5,072 nt of DNA from Rhizobacter sp. (GTDB lineage: Bacteria > Pseudomonadota > Gammaproteobacteria > Burkholderiales > Burkholderiaceae), in assembly GCA_014379885.1 (NCBI GenBank), contig JACMKW010000016.1, positions 1 through 5,072 on the forward strand. The letters run 5' to 3'. The notes below the pieces were generated by a model. The model did not search any database, was not told where the DNA came from, and saw nothing but the letters and a program-made list of their open reading frames with translations. Within the stretch, counting starts at the first letter, position 1, and each line of letters opens with the position of its first letter. Below are positions 1 to 5,038 of this stretch, in pieces. A program made the translations under genes and the position numbers.

Positions 1-1
1 C

Positions 2-436
2 AAGGGCGAGGCCAACTTCGAACAAGAGACGCTGACGAAGGTGGTGGAGGCGCGCGCCAAGGCGACGAGCATTCAGGTGACCCCCGAGACGCTGAACGAC
101 CCGGCCGCTTTCGACAAATTTCAGAAGGCCCAAGGCGAATTGAGCGGGGCGCTGAGCCGCCTGCTCGTCGTCACCGAGAACTACCCCAACCTGAAAGCCA
201 ACCAGGGATTTCAAGACTTGCGTGTGCAGCTTGAAGGCACCGAGAACCGCATCACCGTGGCGCGCAACCGCTTCATCAAGGCGGTGGCCGAATACAACGT
301 GCTGGCGCGCAGCTTCCCGACCAACCTCACCGGCAAGATGTTCGGCTACGCCCCCAAGCCCAGCTTCACGGTGCAAAACGAGGCGCAAATTTCCGCGCCG
401 CCTGCGGTCAACTTCGACAAGCCCGCCGCGAAGTAA
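2..436 (+). CDS. lemA: LemA family protein, 3' part (5' end outside window)
   Basis: The reading frame is open from the window edge (first full codon at 2) to TAA at 434-436, giving 144 visible residues. The start and the expected N-terminal membrane anchor lie upstream. What is visible fits the C-terminal three quarters of a LemA domain: a helix with EARAKAT, a long helix containing GELSGALSRLLVVTENYPNLKA, the FQDLRVQLEGTENRI segment, and ARNRFIKAVAEYN followed by FP and a short tail. The ENYPxLKA and L-x-GTENRI-x-VAR-x-F pattern is diagnostic of the family. LemA proteins are anchored by one N-terminal segment and carry an antiparallel helical bundle; their biochemical role is unsettled. The next gene starts 15 bases downstream and encodes a TPM-domain protein, a frequent partner of lemA, so the two are probably co-transcribed. 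The family call is secure; the symbol is the family name only. Confidence 0.93.
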   Translation, partial: KGEANFEQETLTKVVEARAKATSIQVTPETLNDPAAFDKFQKAQGELSGALSRLLVVTENYPNLKANQGFQDLRVQLEGTENRITVARNRFIKAVAEYNVLARSFPTNLTGKMFGYAPKPSFTVQNEAQISAPPAVNFDKPAAK

Positions 437-451
437 GCAGGCTGCGTTGTG

Positions 452-1339
452 ATGCGCTGGCTTGTGGTCTGCCTGGCCTGGCTGCTGGCCTTTGCAGTGG
501 CGCCGCTGCATGCGCAAGATCTGCAACCGGTGCCTGCGCTGTCGGGCCGGGTGGTCGACCAGACCGGCACGCTCACGCCGGCGCAGGTGCAGGCGCTCAG
601 CGCCAAGCTCGAAGCGGTGGAGCGCGAGCGCGGCTCGCAGCTGGTGGTGTTGGTGGTGGCGAGCACGCTGCCTGAAGACATCGCCTCCTATGCGCAGCGT
701 GTGGGCGAGGCCTGGAAGATCGGCCGCAAAGAGGTGGGTGACGGCTTGCTGATCGTGGTGGCCAAAGAAGACCGCAAGGTGCGCATCGAGGTGGCCAAGG
801 CGCTCGAAGGCGCGATTCCCGACCTGGCGGCGCGGCAGATCATCACCGACCGCATCACGCCGGCCTTTCGAGCAGGTGACTACGCTGGCGGCCTGAACGC
901 GGCGGTCGACCGCCTGGCCGCGCGCATCGGCACCGAAGGCCTGCCCGAGCCCACACAACGCTCCAGCGCGAAGCGCAGCAGCTCGGGCTTCAACCTTGAA
1001 GACATGGGGATCTTCTTCCTGGTGGCGGTGCCCGTGATCGGCGCGGTGCTCACCGGCATGCTGGGCCGCAAGCTCGGCTCGGTGGCAACCGCCGGCGCGG
1101 TGGGAGGGCTGGGCTGGTTCTTGACCACCAGCGCGCTGATCGCCGGTGGCGCCGGCCTGATCGCACTGGTGCTGGTGGGCGTGTTCGGCCTCGGTTCGCG
1201 CCGCGGTGGCGGAGGCGGCATGCCCATCATCTGGGGCGGCGGCGGAGGTGGCGGTGGTTTCGGCGGCGGCGGAGGTGGCGGTTTCAGCTCCGGCGGTGGT
1301 GGTGATTTTGGTGGCGGTGGCGCGTCGGGAGACTGGTGA
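452..1339 (+). CDS. YgcG-type TPM-domain membrane protein with Gly-rich tail
   Basis: The protein has 295 residues from ATG at 452. A GTG at 449 is in frame and immediately adjacent, so the start is uncertain by one codon. Residues 1-21 are a typical signal peptide, with likely cleavage after LHA (A21). Residues about 30-160 form a TPM domain (TPM_phosphatase family): GRVVDQTGTLTPAQ at the front, the GSQLVVLVV strand, GDGLLIVVAKEDRKVRIEV, and AGDYAGGLNAAVD at the end. Two or three hydrophobic segments follow within about 184-247, then a tail (about 250-295) made almost wholly of glycine and ending ASGDW, an ending typical of YgcG-like proteins. The TPM domain should therefore be periplasmic and membrane-tethered. 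The plant relative TLP18.3/Psb32 was reported as a phosphatase acting in photosystem II repair; no activity is established for bacterial members. It lies 15 bases after lemA. Family certain, function unknown. Confidence 0.93.
   Translation: MRWLVVCLAWLLAFAVAPLHAQDLQPVPALSGRVVDQTGTLTPAQVQALSAKLEAVERERGSQLVVLVVASTLPEDIASYAQRVGEAWKIGRKEVGDGLLIVVAKEDRKVRIEVAKALEGAIPDLAARQIITDRITPAFRAGDYAGGLNAAVDRLAARIGTEGLPEPTQRSSAKRSSSGFNLEDMGIFFLVAVPVIGAVLTGMLGRKLGSVATAGAVGGLGWFLTTSALIAGGAGLIALVLVGVFGLGSRRGGGGGMPIIWGGGGGGGGFGGGGGGGFSSGGGGDFGGGGASGDW
1203..1326 (+). repeat. GGN-rich low-complexity tract inside the YgcG-type gene
   Basis: This stretch encodes the glycine tail of the YgcG-type protein, almost entirely GGC/GGT/GGA codons. 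Within it a 21-base unit (GGCGGCGGCGGAGG followed by TGGCGGT) occurs at 1235-1255 and again at 1262-1282, a period of 27 bases or nine codons, each followed by a TTC phenylalanine codon. This looks like in-frame slippage or duplication. Tail length probably varies among strains. The opposite strand shows a long proline-rich open frame here, which is only a shadow of the GGN codons. Confidence 0.8.
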
Positions 1340-1340
1340 C

Positions 1341-1492
1341 ATGAAACCCCCACGCTCATTTCATTCGCTGCCCCCCGAGGGGGCTGAGTGCCGCGGCTCC
1401 AAGTCCGCCTGCGCGGACTTGGACAGCACGAAGGCCGAGCACCTCTGGGGCTTGGCGCACAACGCCCTTCGGGCGGCCGGGCGGGCGTTGTG
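1341..1492. repeat. GC-rich multi-palindrome element between the TPM genes
   Basis: About 150 bases separate two genes that would be expected to overlap or nearly touch. The segment is a series of inverted repeats. A 6-bp hairpin is at 1370-1384 (GCCCCC/CGA/GGGGGC). A perfect 11-bp stem with a 4-base loop is at 1398-1408/1413-1423 (arm TCCAAGTCCGC). A perfect 10-bp stem is at 1458-1467/1483-1492 (arm CACAACGCCC). A smaller competing hairpin, CGCCC-TTC-GGGCG, is at 1463-1475. Compact runs of palindromes with C-run/G-run hairpins are a style I associate with dispersed intergenic repeats of Burkholderiales genomes; copy number cannot be judged from one window. No transposase is present, so it would be a non-autonomous element. 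It lies wholly between coding regions and reaches the base before the downstream ATG. Confidence 0.7.
1458..1492 (+). promoter_or_regulatory. Hairpin ending at the start codon of the second TPM gene
   Basis: The arms CACAACGCCC (1458-1467) and GGGCGTTGTG (1483-1492) are perfectly complementary over 10 bp with a 15-base loop. The right arm ends on the base before ATG 1493, so the ribosome landing region of that gene would be double-stranded in the mRNA. No convincing Shine-Dalgarno sequence is visible between 1475 and 1490. A shorter alternative hairpin at 1463-1475 cannot form at the same time as the long one. Ribosomes translating the 50-codon ORF would open the structure. The pairing is seen directly; the regulatory role is inference. 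Confidence 0.4.
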
Positions 1493-1999
1493 ATGAACCG
1501 TTGGCTGCGCATCCTCAAACACCGCCTGCTCGACGAAGGCGACGCGCGCCGTGCGCTCGGTGTTGGCACCCTCGAGCGCCTGCAGGCGCGCGTGGCGTCG
1601 AGCGAGCGGGCGCACAGCGGCGAGATCCGCATCTGCGTCGAAGCCGGGTTGCCCTTGTCCTACCTCTGGCGCGGCGCCACCGCACGGCAGCGCGCTGTCA
1701 CCATGTTCGGCAAGCTGCGCGTGTGGGACACCGAGCACAACAACGGCGTGCTGATCTACCTGCTGCTGGCCGAGCACAGCATCGAGATCGTGGCCGACCG
1801 GGGCTTGAGCCGGTATGTGGAGGCCGCCCAGTGGCAGGCGCTCACATCCCACATGGCCGCGGCCTTCAAGGCCGGGCGCTATGAAGAAGGCCTGAACGCG
1901 GCGGTCGACGCGGTGAGTGCGTTGCTGGACCAGCATTTCCCGGTCGAAGACCATGTGGCAAATCCCAATGAGCTGCCCGACGCGCCTGTGATCCAGTAG
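1493..1999 (+). CDS. TPM-domain protein without signal peptide
   Basis: The protein has 168 residues from ATG at 1493 to TAG at 1997-1999. The in-frame extension upstream to 1388 is open but consists of repeat sequence, and family members typically begin near MNRWLRxxKH, so ATG 1493 is chosen. The TPM domain spans about residues 35-148: HSGEIRICVEAGLP, ARQRAVTMFGKLRVWDTEHNNGVLIYLL, then EIVADRGLSRYVE, and finally AGRYEEGLNAAVDAVSALL with a closing HFP. It aligns with the end of the upstream TPM protein (AGDYAGGLNAAVD). There is no signal peptide, membrane segment or glycine tail, so it is probably cytosolic. It is the usual third member of the lemA-TPM-TPM cluster. The start lacks a clear ribosome binding site and overlaps the stop of the bridging ORF (TGATG), which implies coupled translation. 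The biochemical function is unknown. Confidence 0.9.
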   Translation: MNRWLRILKHRLLDEGDARRALGVGTLERLQARVASSERAHSGEIRICVEAGLPLSYLWRGATARQRAVTMFGKLRVWDTEHNNGVLIYLLLAEHSIEIVADRGLSRYVEAAQWQALTSHMAAAFKAGRYEEGLNAAVDAVSALLDQHFPVEDHVANPNELPDAPVIQ

Positions 2000-2015
2000 A
2001 GCCCTGCACCTGCCC

Positions 2016-2020
2016 AGGAG
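2016..2020 (+). promoter_or_regulatory. Shine-Dalgarno AGGAG for the DUF3617 gene
   Basis: AGGAG stands six bases before ATG 2027, the strongest ribosome binding site on the + strand of this window. It fixes the start of the DUF3617-type gene and suggests that gene is translated independently of its upstream neighbour. No promoter could be recognised in the 27-base gap itself. Confidence 0.8.
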
Positions 2021-2026
2021 ATTCTG

Positions 2027-2602
2027 ATGACGAACGCCTCGCTTCTTCGCCCTCTCTCGCTGCTGGGCCTGCTTGCCCTCAGCGCGGCTACTCAGGCCCA
2101 GACCGCCCCGCCGATCAAGCCCGGCCTCTGGCAAGTGCAGAGCGAGCGCGAGACCGATGGCCAGAAGGCGCCCGATCTCGGCGAGCATCTCAAGAGCATG
2201 TCGCCCGCCATGCGCCAGCGCATGGAAGCGAGCATGAAGCAGCACGGCATCGACATGAGCGGCCCGCCGGGTCAGATGAAGATGTGCCAGACGCGCGAGT
2301 CGCTCGACCAGGGCAAGTGGCAAGGTGAGCAAGGCGCCTGCAAGACCGATTTCACGACCCGCAGTGGCAGCGTGTGGAAATGGAAATCCACCTGCAGCCA
2401 GCCGCCCTCGGTGACCGACGGTGAAGCGGCCTTCACCGGGCCGGAGAGCTACACCGTCAAGAGCACCACCTCGATGACGATGCAGGGCCAGGCCCATGTC
2501 ACCAAGATGACGATCAAGGCCAAGTGGCTGGGCGCCGATTGCGGTGACCTGAAGCCGCTGCAGATCAAGCCGCCGCCCGCGAAGCCTGCCGCCAAGCCCT
2601 GA
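2027..2602 (+). CDS. Exported DUF3617-family protein
   Basis: The protein has 191 residues, with its start set by AGGAG six bases upstream. Residues 1-24 form a signal peptide (leucine-rich core, cleavage probably after TQA). The mature part opens with IKPGLWQVQSE, the signature PGLW-x-V start of DUF3617. A methionine-rich helical stretch follows (MSPAMRQRMEASMKQHGIDM, about 58-77), then the family's MKMCQTRES motif at about 85-92. Four cysteines (C87, C105, C123, C172) could form two disulfides in the periplasm. The last 15 residues are a proline/lysine tail (KPPPAKPAAKP). DUF3617 proteins are small exported proteins of proteobacteria with no known activity. The gene starts 27 bases after the second TPM gene, so it could share its transcript, but I know of no fixed functional link with lemA/TPM genes. 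It is followed by a large hairpin in the convergent gap. Confidence 0.87.
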   Translation: MTNASLLRPLSLLGLLALSAATQAQTAPPIKPGLWQVQSERETDGQKAPDLGEHLKSMSPAMRQRMEASMKQHGIDMSGPPGQMKMCQTRESLDQGKWQGEQGACKTDFTTRSGSVWKWKSTCSQPPSVTDGEAAFTGPESYTVKSTTSMTMQGQAHVTKMTIKAKWLGADCGDLKPLQIKPPPAKPAAKP

Positions 2603-2622
2603 TTCCGTCGGCGCACCTCCGT

Positions 2623-2690
2623 TCGCCCTGAGCTTGTCGAAGGGTTGGCGCCGAGCACGGCGCAGGCTCCCTTCGACAGGCTCAGGGCGA
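2623..2690. repeat. REP-like inverted repeat, candidate bidirectional terminator
   Basis: The left arm 2623-2644 (TCGCCCTGAGCTTGTCGAAG plus GG) and right arm 2669-2690 pair over 22 bp. The only non-Watson-Crick position is a T/G that is a G-U wobble in RNA. The 24-base loop holds a further perfect 6-bp stem, GCGCCG (2648-2653)/CGGCGC (2658-2663), with loop AGCA. The arm motif (CCTTCGACA-GCTCAGGGCGA) is, from my general knowledge, a recurrent dispersed palindrome in many proteobacterial genomes. The hairpin lies 20 bases after the DUF3617 stop, between two converging genes, so it could end transcripts from both sides. There is no T-run after it on either strand, so intrinsic termination is plausible but not demonstrated. 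Confidence 0.85.
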
Positions 2691-2695
2691 TCGGG

Positions 2696-2717
2696 GATAC
2701 AGGCTCAGCCCGAACGG
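2696..2717. repeat. Degenerate third arm of the REP-like repeat
   Basis: GATACAGGCTCAGCCCGAAC followed by GG lies six bases after the main inverted repeat and in the same orientation as its right arm. It shares ACAGGCTCAG exactly (2699-2708 against 2676-2685) and a CGA-ACGG type end, but lacks the CCTTCGA front. It looks like a decayed or partial extra copy, suggesting that this gap collected more than one repeat. Confidence 0.55.
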
Positions 2718-2721
2718 GGAG

Positions 2722-2747
2722 GGGGATGAACGGAAGGGGATGAACGG
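2722..2747. repeat. 14-base-period tandem repeat (GGGGATGAACGG x2)
   Basis: GGGGATGAACGG occurs at 2722-2733 and again at 2736-2747, separated by two bases. A weaker third unit (GGGGTGAGCG) follows from 2752. The stretch is non-coding, between the REP-like hairpin and the end of the oxidoreductase gene. It is probably slippage-prone filler; no function is apparent. Confidence 0.6.
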
Positions 2748-2771
2748 CTGGGGGTGAGCGAGAGGCGCGGC

Positions 2772-3938
2772 TCAGTCGGCCATCGACGTCCACTTGCTGC
2801 CGCTGGCGGCCGACTCGATCACCTTCTCCACGAATCGCACACCGCGCACGCCATCCGCCAAGGTCGGGTAGTCGGCCCGCAGGGGGTCGGCCGCCACGCC
2901 GGCCAGCCGCGCGCGGATGTCGGCCGCCACACCCAGGTAGATGTTGGCAAAGGCCTCGATGAAGGCCTCGGGGTGCCCGGGCGGCAGGCGTGTGGCGTTC
3001 TTCGCCGATTCGCTCAAGCCGGGCGAGCCGCGCGTGAGGATGCGGCGCACGCCGTCGATGGGTGAGTGCACCAGTTGGTTCGGCTCTTCATGCCGCCAGT
3101 CGAGTGAGCCCAGGCTTCCGAACACCCGCAGGCGGATGTCGTTCTCGCAGCCGCTCTCCACCTGCGAGGCCATCAGCACGCCGCGCGCGCCATTGCTGAA
3201 GCGCAGCAGCACACTCGCGTCGTCATCGAGCCGGCGGCCGGGGATGAAGGCGGTGAGGTCGGCGCACAGGCTCTCGATGCTCAAGCCGGTGACGGTGCAC
3301 AGCAGGTTCTCGGCATGCGTGCCCACATCGGACAGCGCCCCGCCCGGCCCGCTGCGTGCGGGGTCGGTGCGCCACGCGCCGGTGGTGTCACCGGTCAGCA
3401 GCTGCGGCGCGAGCCAGCCCTGGTGATACTCGACCACCACCTTGTGGATCTTGCCGATGGTGCCGGCCCGCAACAGGGCACGGGCCTCGCGGACCATCGG
3501 GTAGCCGGTGTAGTTGTGCGTCACGCCGAACACGGTACCGGCGCGCGCGACCGTGCTCAGCAGGTCTTGCGCCTGGGCGCTGGTGTGCACCAGCGGTTTG
3601 TCGCACACCACGTGGATGCCGGCTTCGGTGAAGGCCTTGGCCACCGGGTAGTGCAGGTCGTTGGGCGTCACGATGGAGACAAAATCGATGCGCTCGTCGA
3701 CCGGGCGCTTCAGTTCGTCGGCGAGCAGCGCCTGCCAGCTCGCATGGTTGCGCGCGTCGGGCAGGAAGAGATCGCGGCCCGAGGCGAGCGCCCTGTCGGG
3801 CTGCGATGAGAGCGCCGCCGAGACAAGGCGCATCTGCCCGTCGAGTGCCATCGCCTGGCGGTGCACGGCGCCGATGAGGGCGCCGCGCCCACCGCCCACC
3901 ATGGCGTAGCGCAGCGGGCGTGTGGAAACGTCGGTCAT
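2772..3938 (-). CDS. Gfo/Idh/MocA-family NAD(P)-dependent oxidoreductase
   Basis: The protein has 388 residues, with ATG at 3938-3936 and stop TGA at 2774-2772. The in-frame extension upstream is rejected because it runs antiparallel-free through the preceding gene and the family N-terminus begins at [11 protein letters not shown]. Residues about 9-130 form the Rossmann nucleotide-binding domain: [16 protein letters not shown] (12-27), FVSIVTPND (86-94) and [10 protein letters not shown] (110-119), the last carrying the family lysine K114 in a DKP variant of the usual EKP. The C-terminal substrate domain follows, with [12 protein letters not shown] (201-212) holding the conserved D204 and H208 of the D-x-G-x-H catalytic motif, then [16 protein letters not shown] (321-336). 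Such enzymes oxidise or reduce a hydroxyl of a sugar, polyol or related compound. The gene overlaps the upstream isomerase gene by ATGA, so the two are translationally coupled and likely act on one pathway. The substrate is not deducible. Confidence 0.93.
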   Translation of the reverse strand: MTDVSTRPLRYAMVGGGRGALIGAVHRQAMALDGQMRLVSAALSSQPDRALASGRDLFLPDARNHASWQALLADELKRPVDERIDFVSIVTPNDLHYPVAKAFTEAGIHVVCDKPLVHTSAQAQDLLSTVARAGTVFGVTHNYTGYPMVREARALLRAGTIGKIHKVVVEYHQGWLAPQLLTGDTTGAWRTDPARSGPGGALSDVGTHAENLLCTVTGLSIESLCADLTAFIPGRRLDDDASVLLRFSNGARGVLMASQVESGCENDIRLRVFGSLGSLDWRHEEPNQLVHSPIDGVRRILTRGSPGLSESAKNATRLPPGHPEAFIEAFANIYLGVAADIRARLAGVAADPLRADYPTLADGVRGVRFVEKVIESAASGSKWTSMAD

Positions 3939-4945
3939 GTGGAGGCCCTTTTGGCAAAGGCGGCGTCGAAGGCGCCGGCTGCAGGTTTGAAATCGAGCCG
4001 CCTGCAAAAGGCGGCGCTCTCGGTGGCGCCGTGGATGCGGTCCATGCGGCTGTCTTCCCACTCCACGCTGAGCGGGCCGCTGTAGCCGATGTCGTTGAGC
4101 GCGACGATGATGGATTCGAAGTCGATCATGCCGCGGCCCACGCTGCGGAAGTCCCAGAAGCGGCGCGGGTCACCAAAGCTGGTGTGGCCGCCGAACACGC
4201 CCACGCTGCCGTCGCCCTTGCCCCACCACACGTCTTTCATGTGGGCGTTGTAGATGCGCTCGGGGAAGCGGCGGATGAACTGCACGTAGTCCACACCCTG
4301 GTAGGCGAGGTGGCTGGGGTCGAAGTTGAAGCCGAAGCGGCGGTGGTTGCGCACCGCGATGAGCGCGCGCTGGCTGCTCGCGATGTCGAAGGCAATCTCG
4401 GTCGGGTGCACCTCGAGCGCGAAGTTCACGTCGTGTTCTTCGAAGCTGTGGAGGATGGGCGCCCAGCGCTGGCCGAAGTCGTCGAAGCCGCGGTCCCAGT
4501 AGGCTTGCGACGTGGGCGGGAAGGCATACACCGCATGCCAGATCGATGAGCCGGTGAAGCCGGTGACGGTCTTCACACCAAAGGCCGCCGCGGCGCGCGC
4601 GGTGTCTTGCATCTCGCGGGCGGCGCGCTGGCGCACGCCCTCCGGGTCACCGTCGCCCCACACATGGTCGGGCAAGATGGCTTCGTGGCGCTCGTCGATC
4701 AGGTCGCACACCGCCTGGCCGACCAGGTGGTTAGCGATGGCAAAGCATTGCAGGCCGGCATCGGCCAGTTGCTCGCGCTTGCGCTTCACGTAGCTTGAAT
4801 CGGTGAGTGCCTGCTGCACGTTGAAGTGGTCGCCGCCGCAGGCGAGCTCCAGGCCGTCGTAGCCCATGCGTTTGGCCAGCGGCGCGAGTTCGGCGAGTGG
4901 GAGGTCGGCCCATTGGCCGCTGAAGAGGGTGATGGGTCTGGGCAT
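3935..4945 (-). CDS. Sugar phosphate isomerase/epimerase-like TIM-barrel protein
   Basis: The protein has 336 residues, with ATG at 4945-4943 chosen because AAGGA lies seven bases upstream; the frame stays open further upstream through a repeat, which is not family sequence. The fold is the xylose isomerase-like/AP endonuclease 2-type barrel (IolE and sugar epimerase relatives). Visible motifs are [13 protein letters not shown] at the N-terminus, MGYDGLEL (27-34), [16 protein letters not shown] (72-87), [10 protein letters not shown] (129-138), ALEVHPTE (176-183), FNFDPSHL (206-213), [10 protein letters not shown] (233-242) and [13 protein letters not shown] (291-303). E178, D209, H235 and E295 occupy the positions of the usual divalent-metal ligands, and H212 is nearby, so the enzyme looks intact. 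It probably isomerises or epimerises a sugar or keto-sugar handled together with the coupled Gfo/Idh/MocA enzyme. The domain name is inherited: phosphate on the substrate is not implied. First visible gene of the - strand operon. Confidence 0.92.
   Translation of the reverse strand: MPRPITLFSGQWADLPLAELAPLAKRMGYDGLELACGGDHFNVQQALTDSSYVKRKREQLADAGLQCFAIANHLVGQAVCDLIDERHEAILPDHVWGDGDPEGVRQRAAREMQDTARAAAAFGVKTVTGFTGSSIWHAVYAFPPTSQAYWDRGFDDFGQRWAPILHSFEEHDVNFALEVHPTEIAFDIASSQRALIAVRNHRRFGFNFDPSHLAYQGVDYVQFIRRFPERIYNAHMKDVWWGKGDGSVGVFGGHTSFGDPRRFWDFRSVGRGMIDFESIIVALNDIGYSGPLSVEWEDSRMDRIHGATESAAFCRRLDFKPAAGAFDAAFAKRAST
3946..3950 (-). promoter_or_regulatory. AAGGG ribosome binding site for the oxidoreductase
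   Basis: On the - strand AAGGG lies seven bases before ATG 3938. It sits inside the last codons of the isomerase gene. Together with the ATGA stop/start overlap it supports reinitiation at this start. Confidence 0.55.
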
Positions 4946-4952
4946 GTTGTTG

Positions 4953-4957
4953 TCCTT
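4953..4957 (-). promoter_or_regulatory. AAGGA ribosome binding site for the isomerase
   Basis: On the - strand AAGGA, within GAGAAGGAC, lies seven bases before ATG 4945. It decides the start against the longer open frame beginning at GTG 5002, which has no such site and would be encoded by the inverted repeat. Confidence 0.75.
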
Positions 4958-4970
4958 CTCAAAGCTCAGT

Positions 4971-5038
4971 CCGCTCAGCCTGAGGTATCGAAGGCCCGGC
5001 ACGGCCTGCGCAGGCCTTCGATACCTCAGGCTGAGCGG
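4971..5038. repeat. Near-perfect long inverted repeat upstream of the - strand operon
   Basis: Arms 4971-4996 and 5013-5038 are complementary over 26 bp without mismatch (outer arm CCGCTCAGCCTGAGGTATCG then AAGGCC), leaving a 16-base centre. The centre also contributes to an alternative perfect palindrome GGCCTGCGCAGGCC at 5003-5016. The arm motif CCTTCGA-TAC-CTCAGG-CTGAGCGG resembles the 2669-2694 arm (CCTTCGA-CAGG-CTCAGG-GCGATCGG). The two are therefore probably members of related REP-like families. The element starts 25 bases before the isomerase ATG. It could be an intercistronic repeat, a terminator of an upstream gene, or a 5' leader hairpin. Confidence 0.85.

Larger units (their letters stand above)
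1341..1493 (+). other. 50-codon ORF bridging the repeat, possible coupling ORF
   Basis: An ATG at 1341 begins one base after the TGA (1337-1339) of the YgcG-type gene. A GGGAG at 1327-1331, nine bases upstream, could serve as its ribosome binding site. The frame runs 50 codons through the palindromic element and stops at TGA 1491-1493, which overlaps the ATG of the next gene as TGATG. The peptide (MKPPRSFHSLPPEG at its front) resembles no domain I know and is set by the repeat sequence, so a functional peptide is unlikely. Translation of it could carry ribosomes across the hairpins to the next start. Treat it as a translated spacer candidate, not as an established gene. Confidence 0.35.

Noticed and set aside
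1388..1492. Longer start for the second TPM protein at 1388
   Set aside because: The 35 extra residues would be translated repeat, and the typical family N-terminus begins at 1493.
1341..1492. CRISPR array or small RNA gene in the TPM spacer
   Set aside because: The hairpins differ from one another and there are no regularly spaced identical repeats; no promoter-like boxes or T-run terminator support a separate RNA gene.
880..1632. Proline-rich open frame on the - strand
   Set aside because: The proline run is the complement of the glycine tail codons of the YgcG-type gene; it is not an independent gene.
1361..2497. Long open frame on the - strand (378 codons)
   Set aside because: It lies opposite two clear + strand genes and the palindromic element, shows no domain, and has the His/Arg/Ala-rich composition of antisense shadows in GC-rich DNA.
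2449..2793. - strand open frame across the convergent gap
   Set aside because: It overlaps the DUF3617 gene end and the REP-like repeat, and the peptide (containing ALSLSKGACAV) is simply translated repeat sequence.
3315..4549. Two + strand open frames (3315-3809 and 3920-4549)
   Set aside because: They are opposite well-supported oxidoreductase and isomerase genes and have His/Val/Ala/Arg-rich shadow composition without recognisable motifs.
4946..5002. Longer isomerase start at GTG 5002
   Set aside because: The extra 19 residues are encoded by the inverted repeat, and a good AAGGA site stands before ATG 4945, where family sequence begins.
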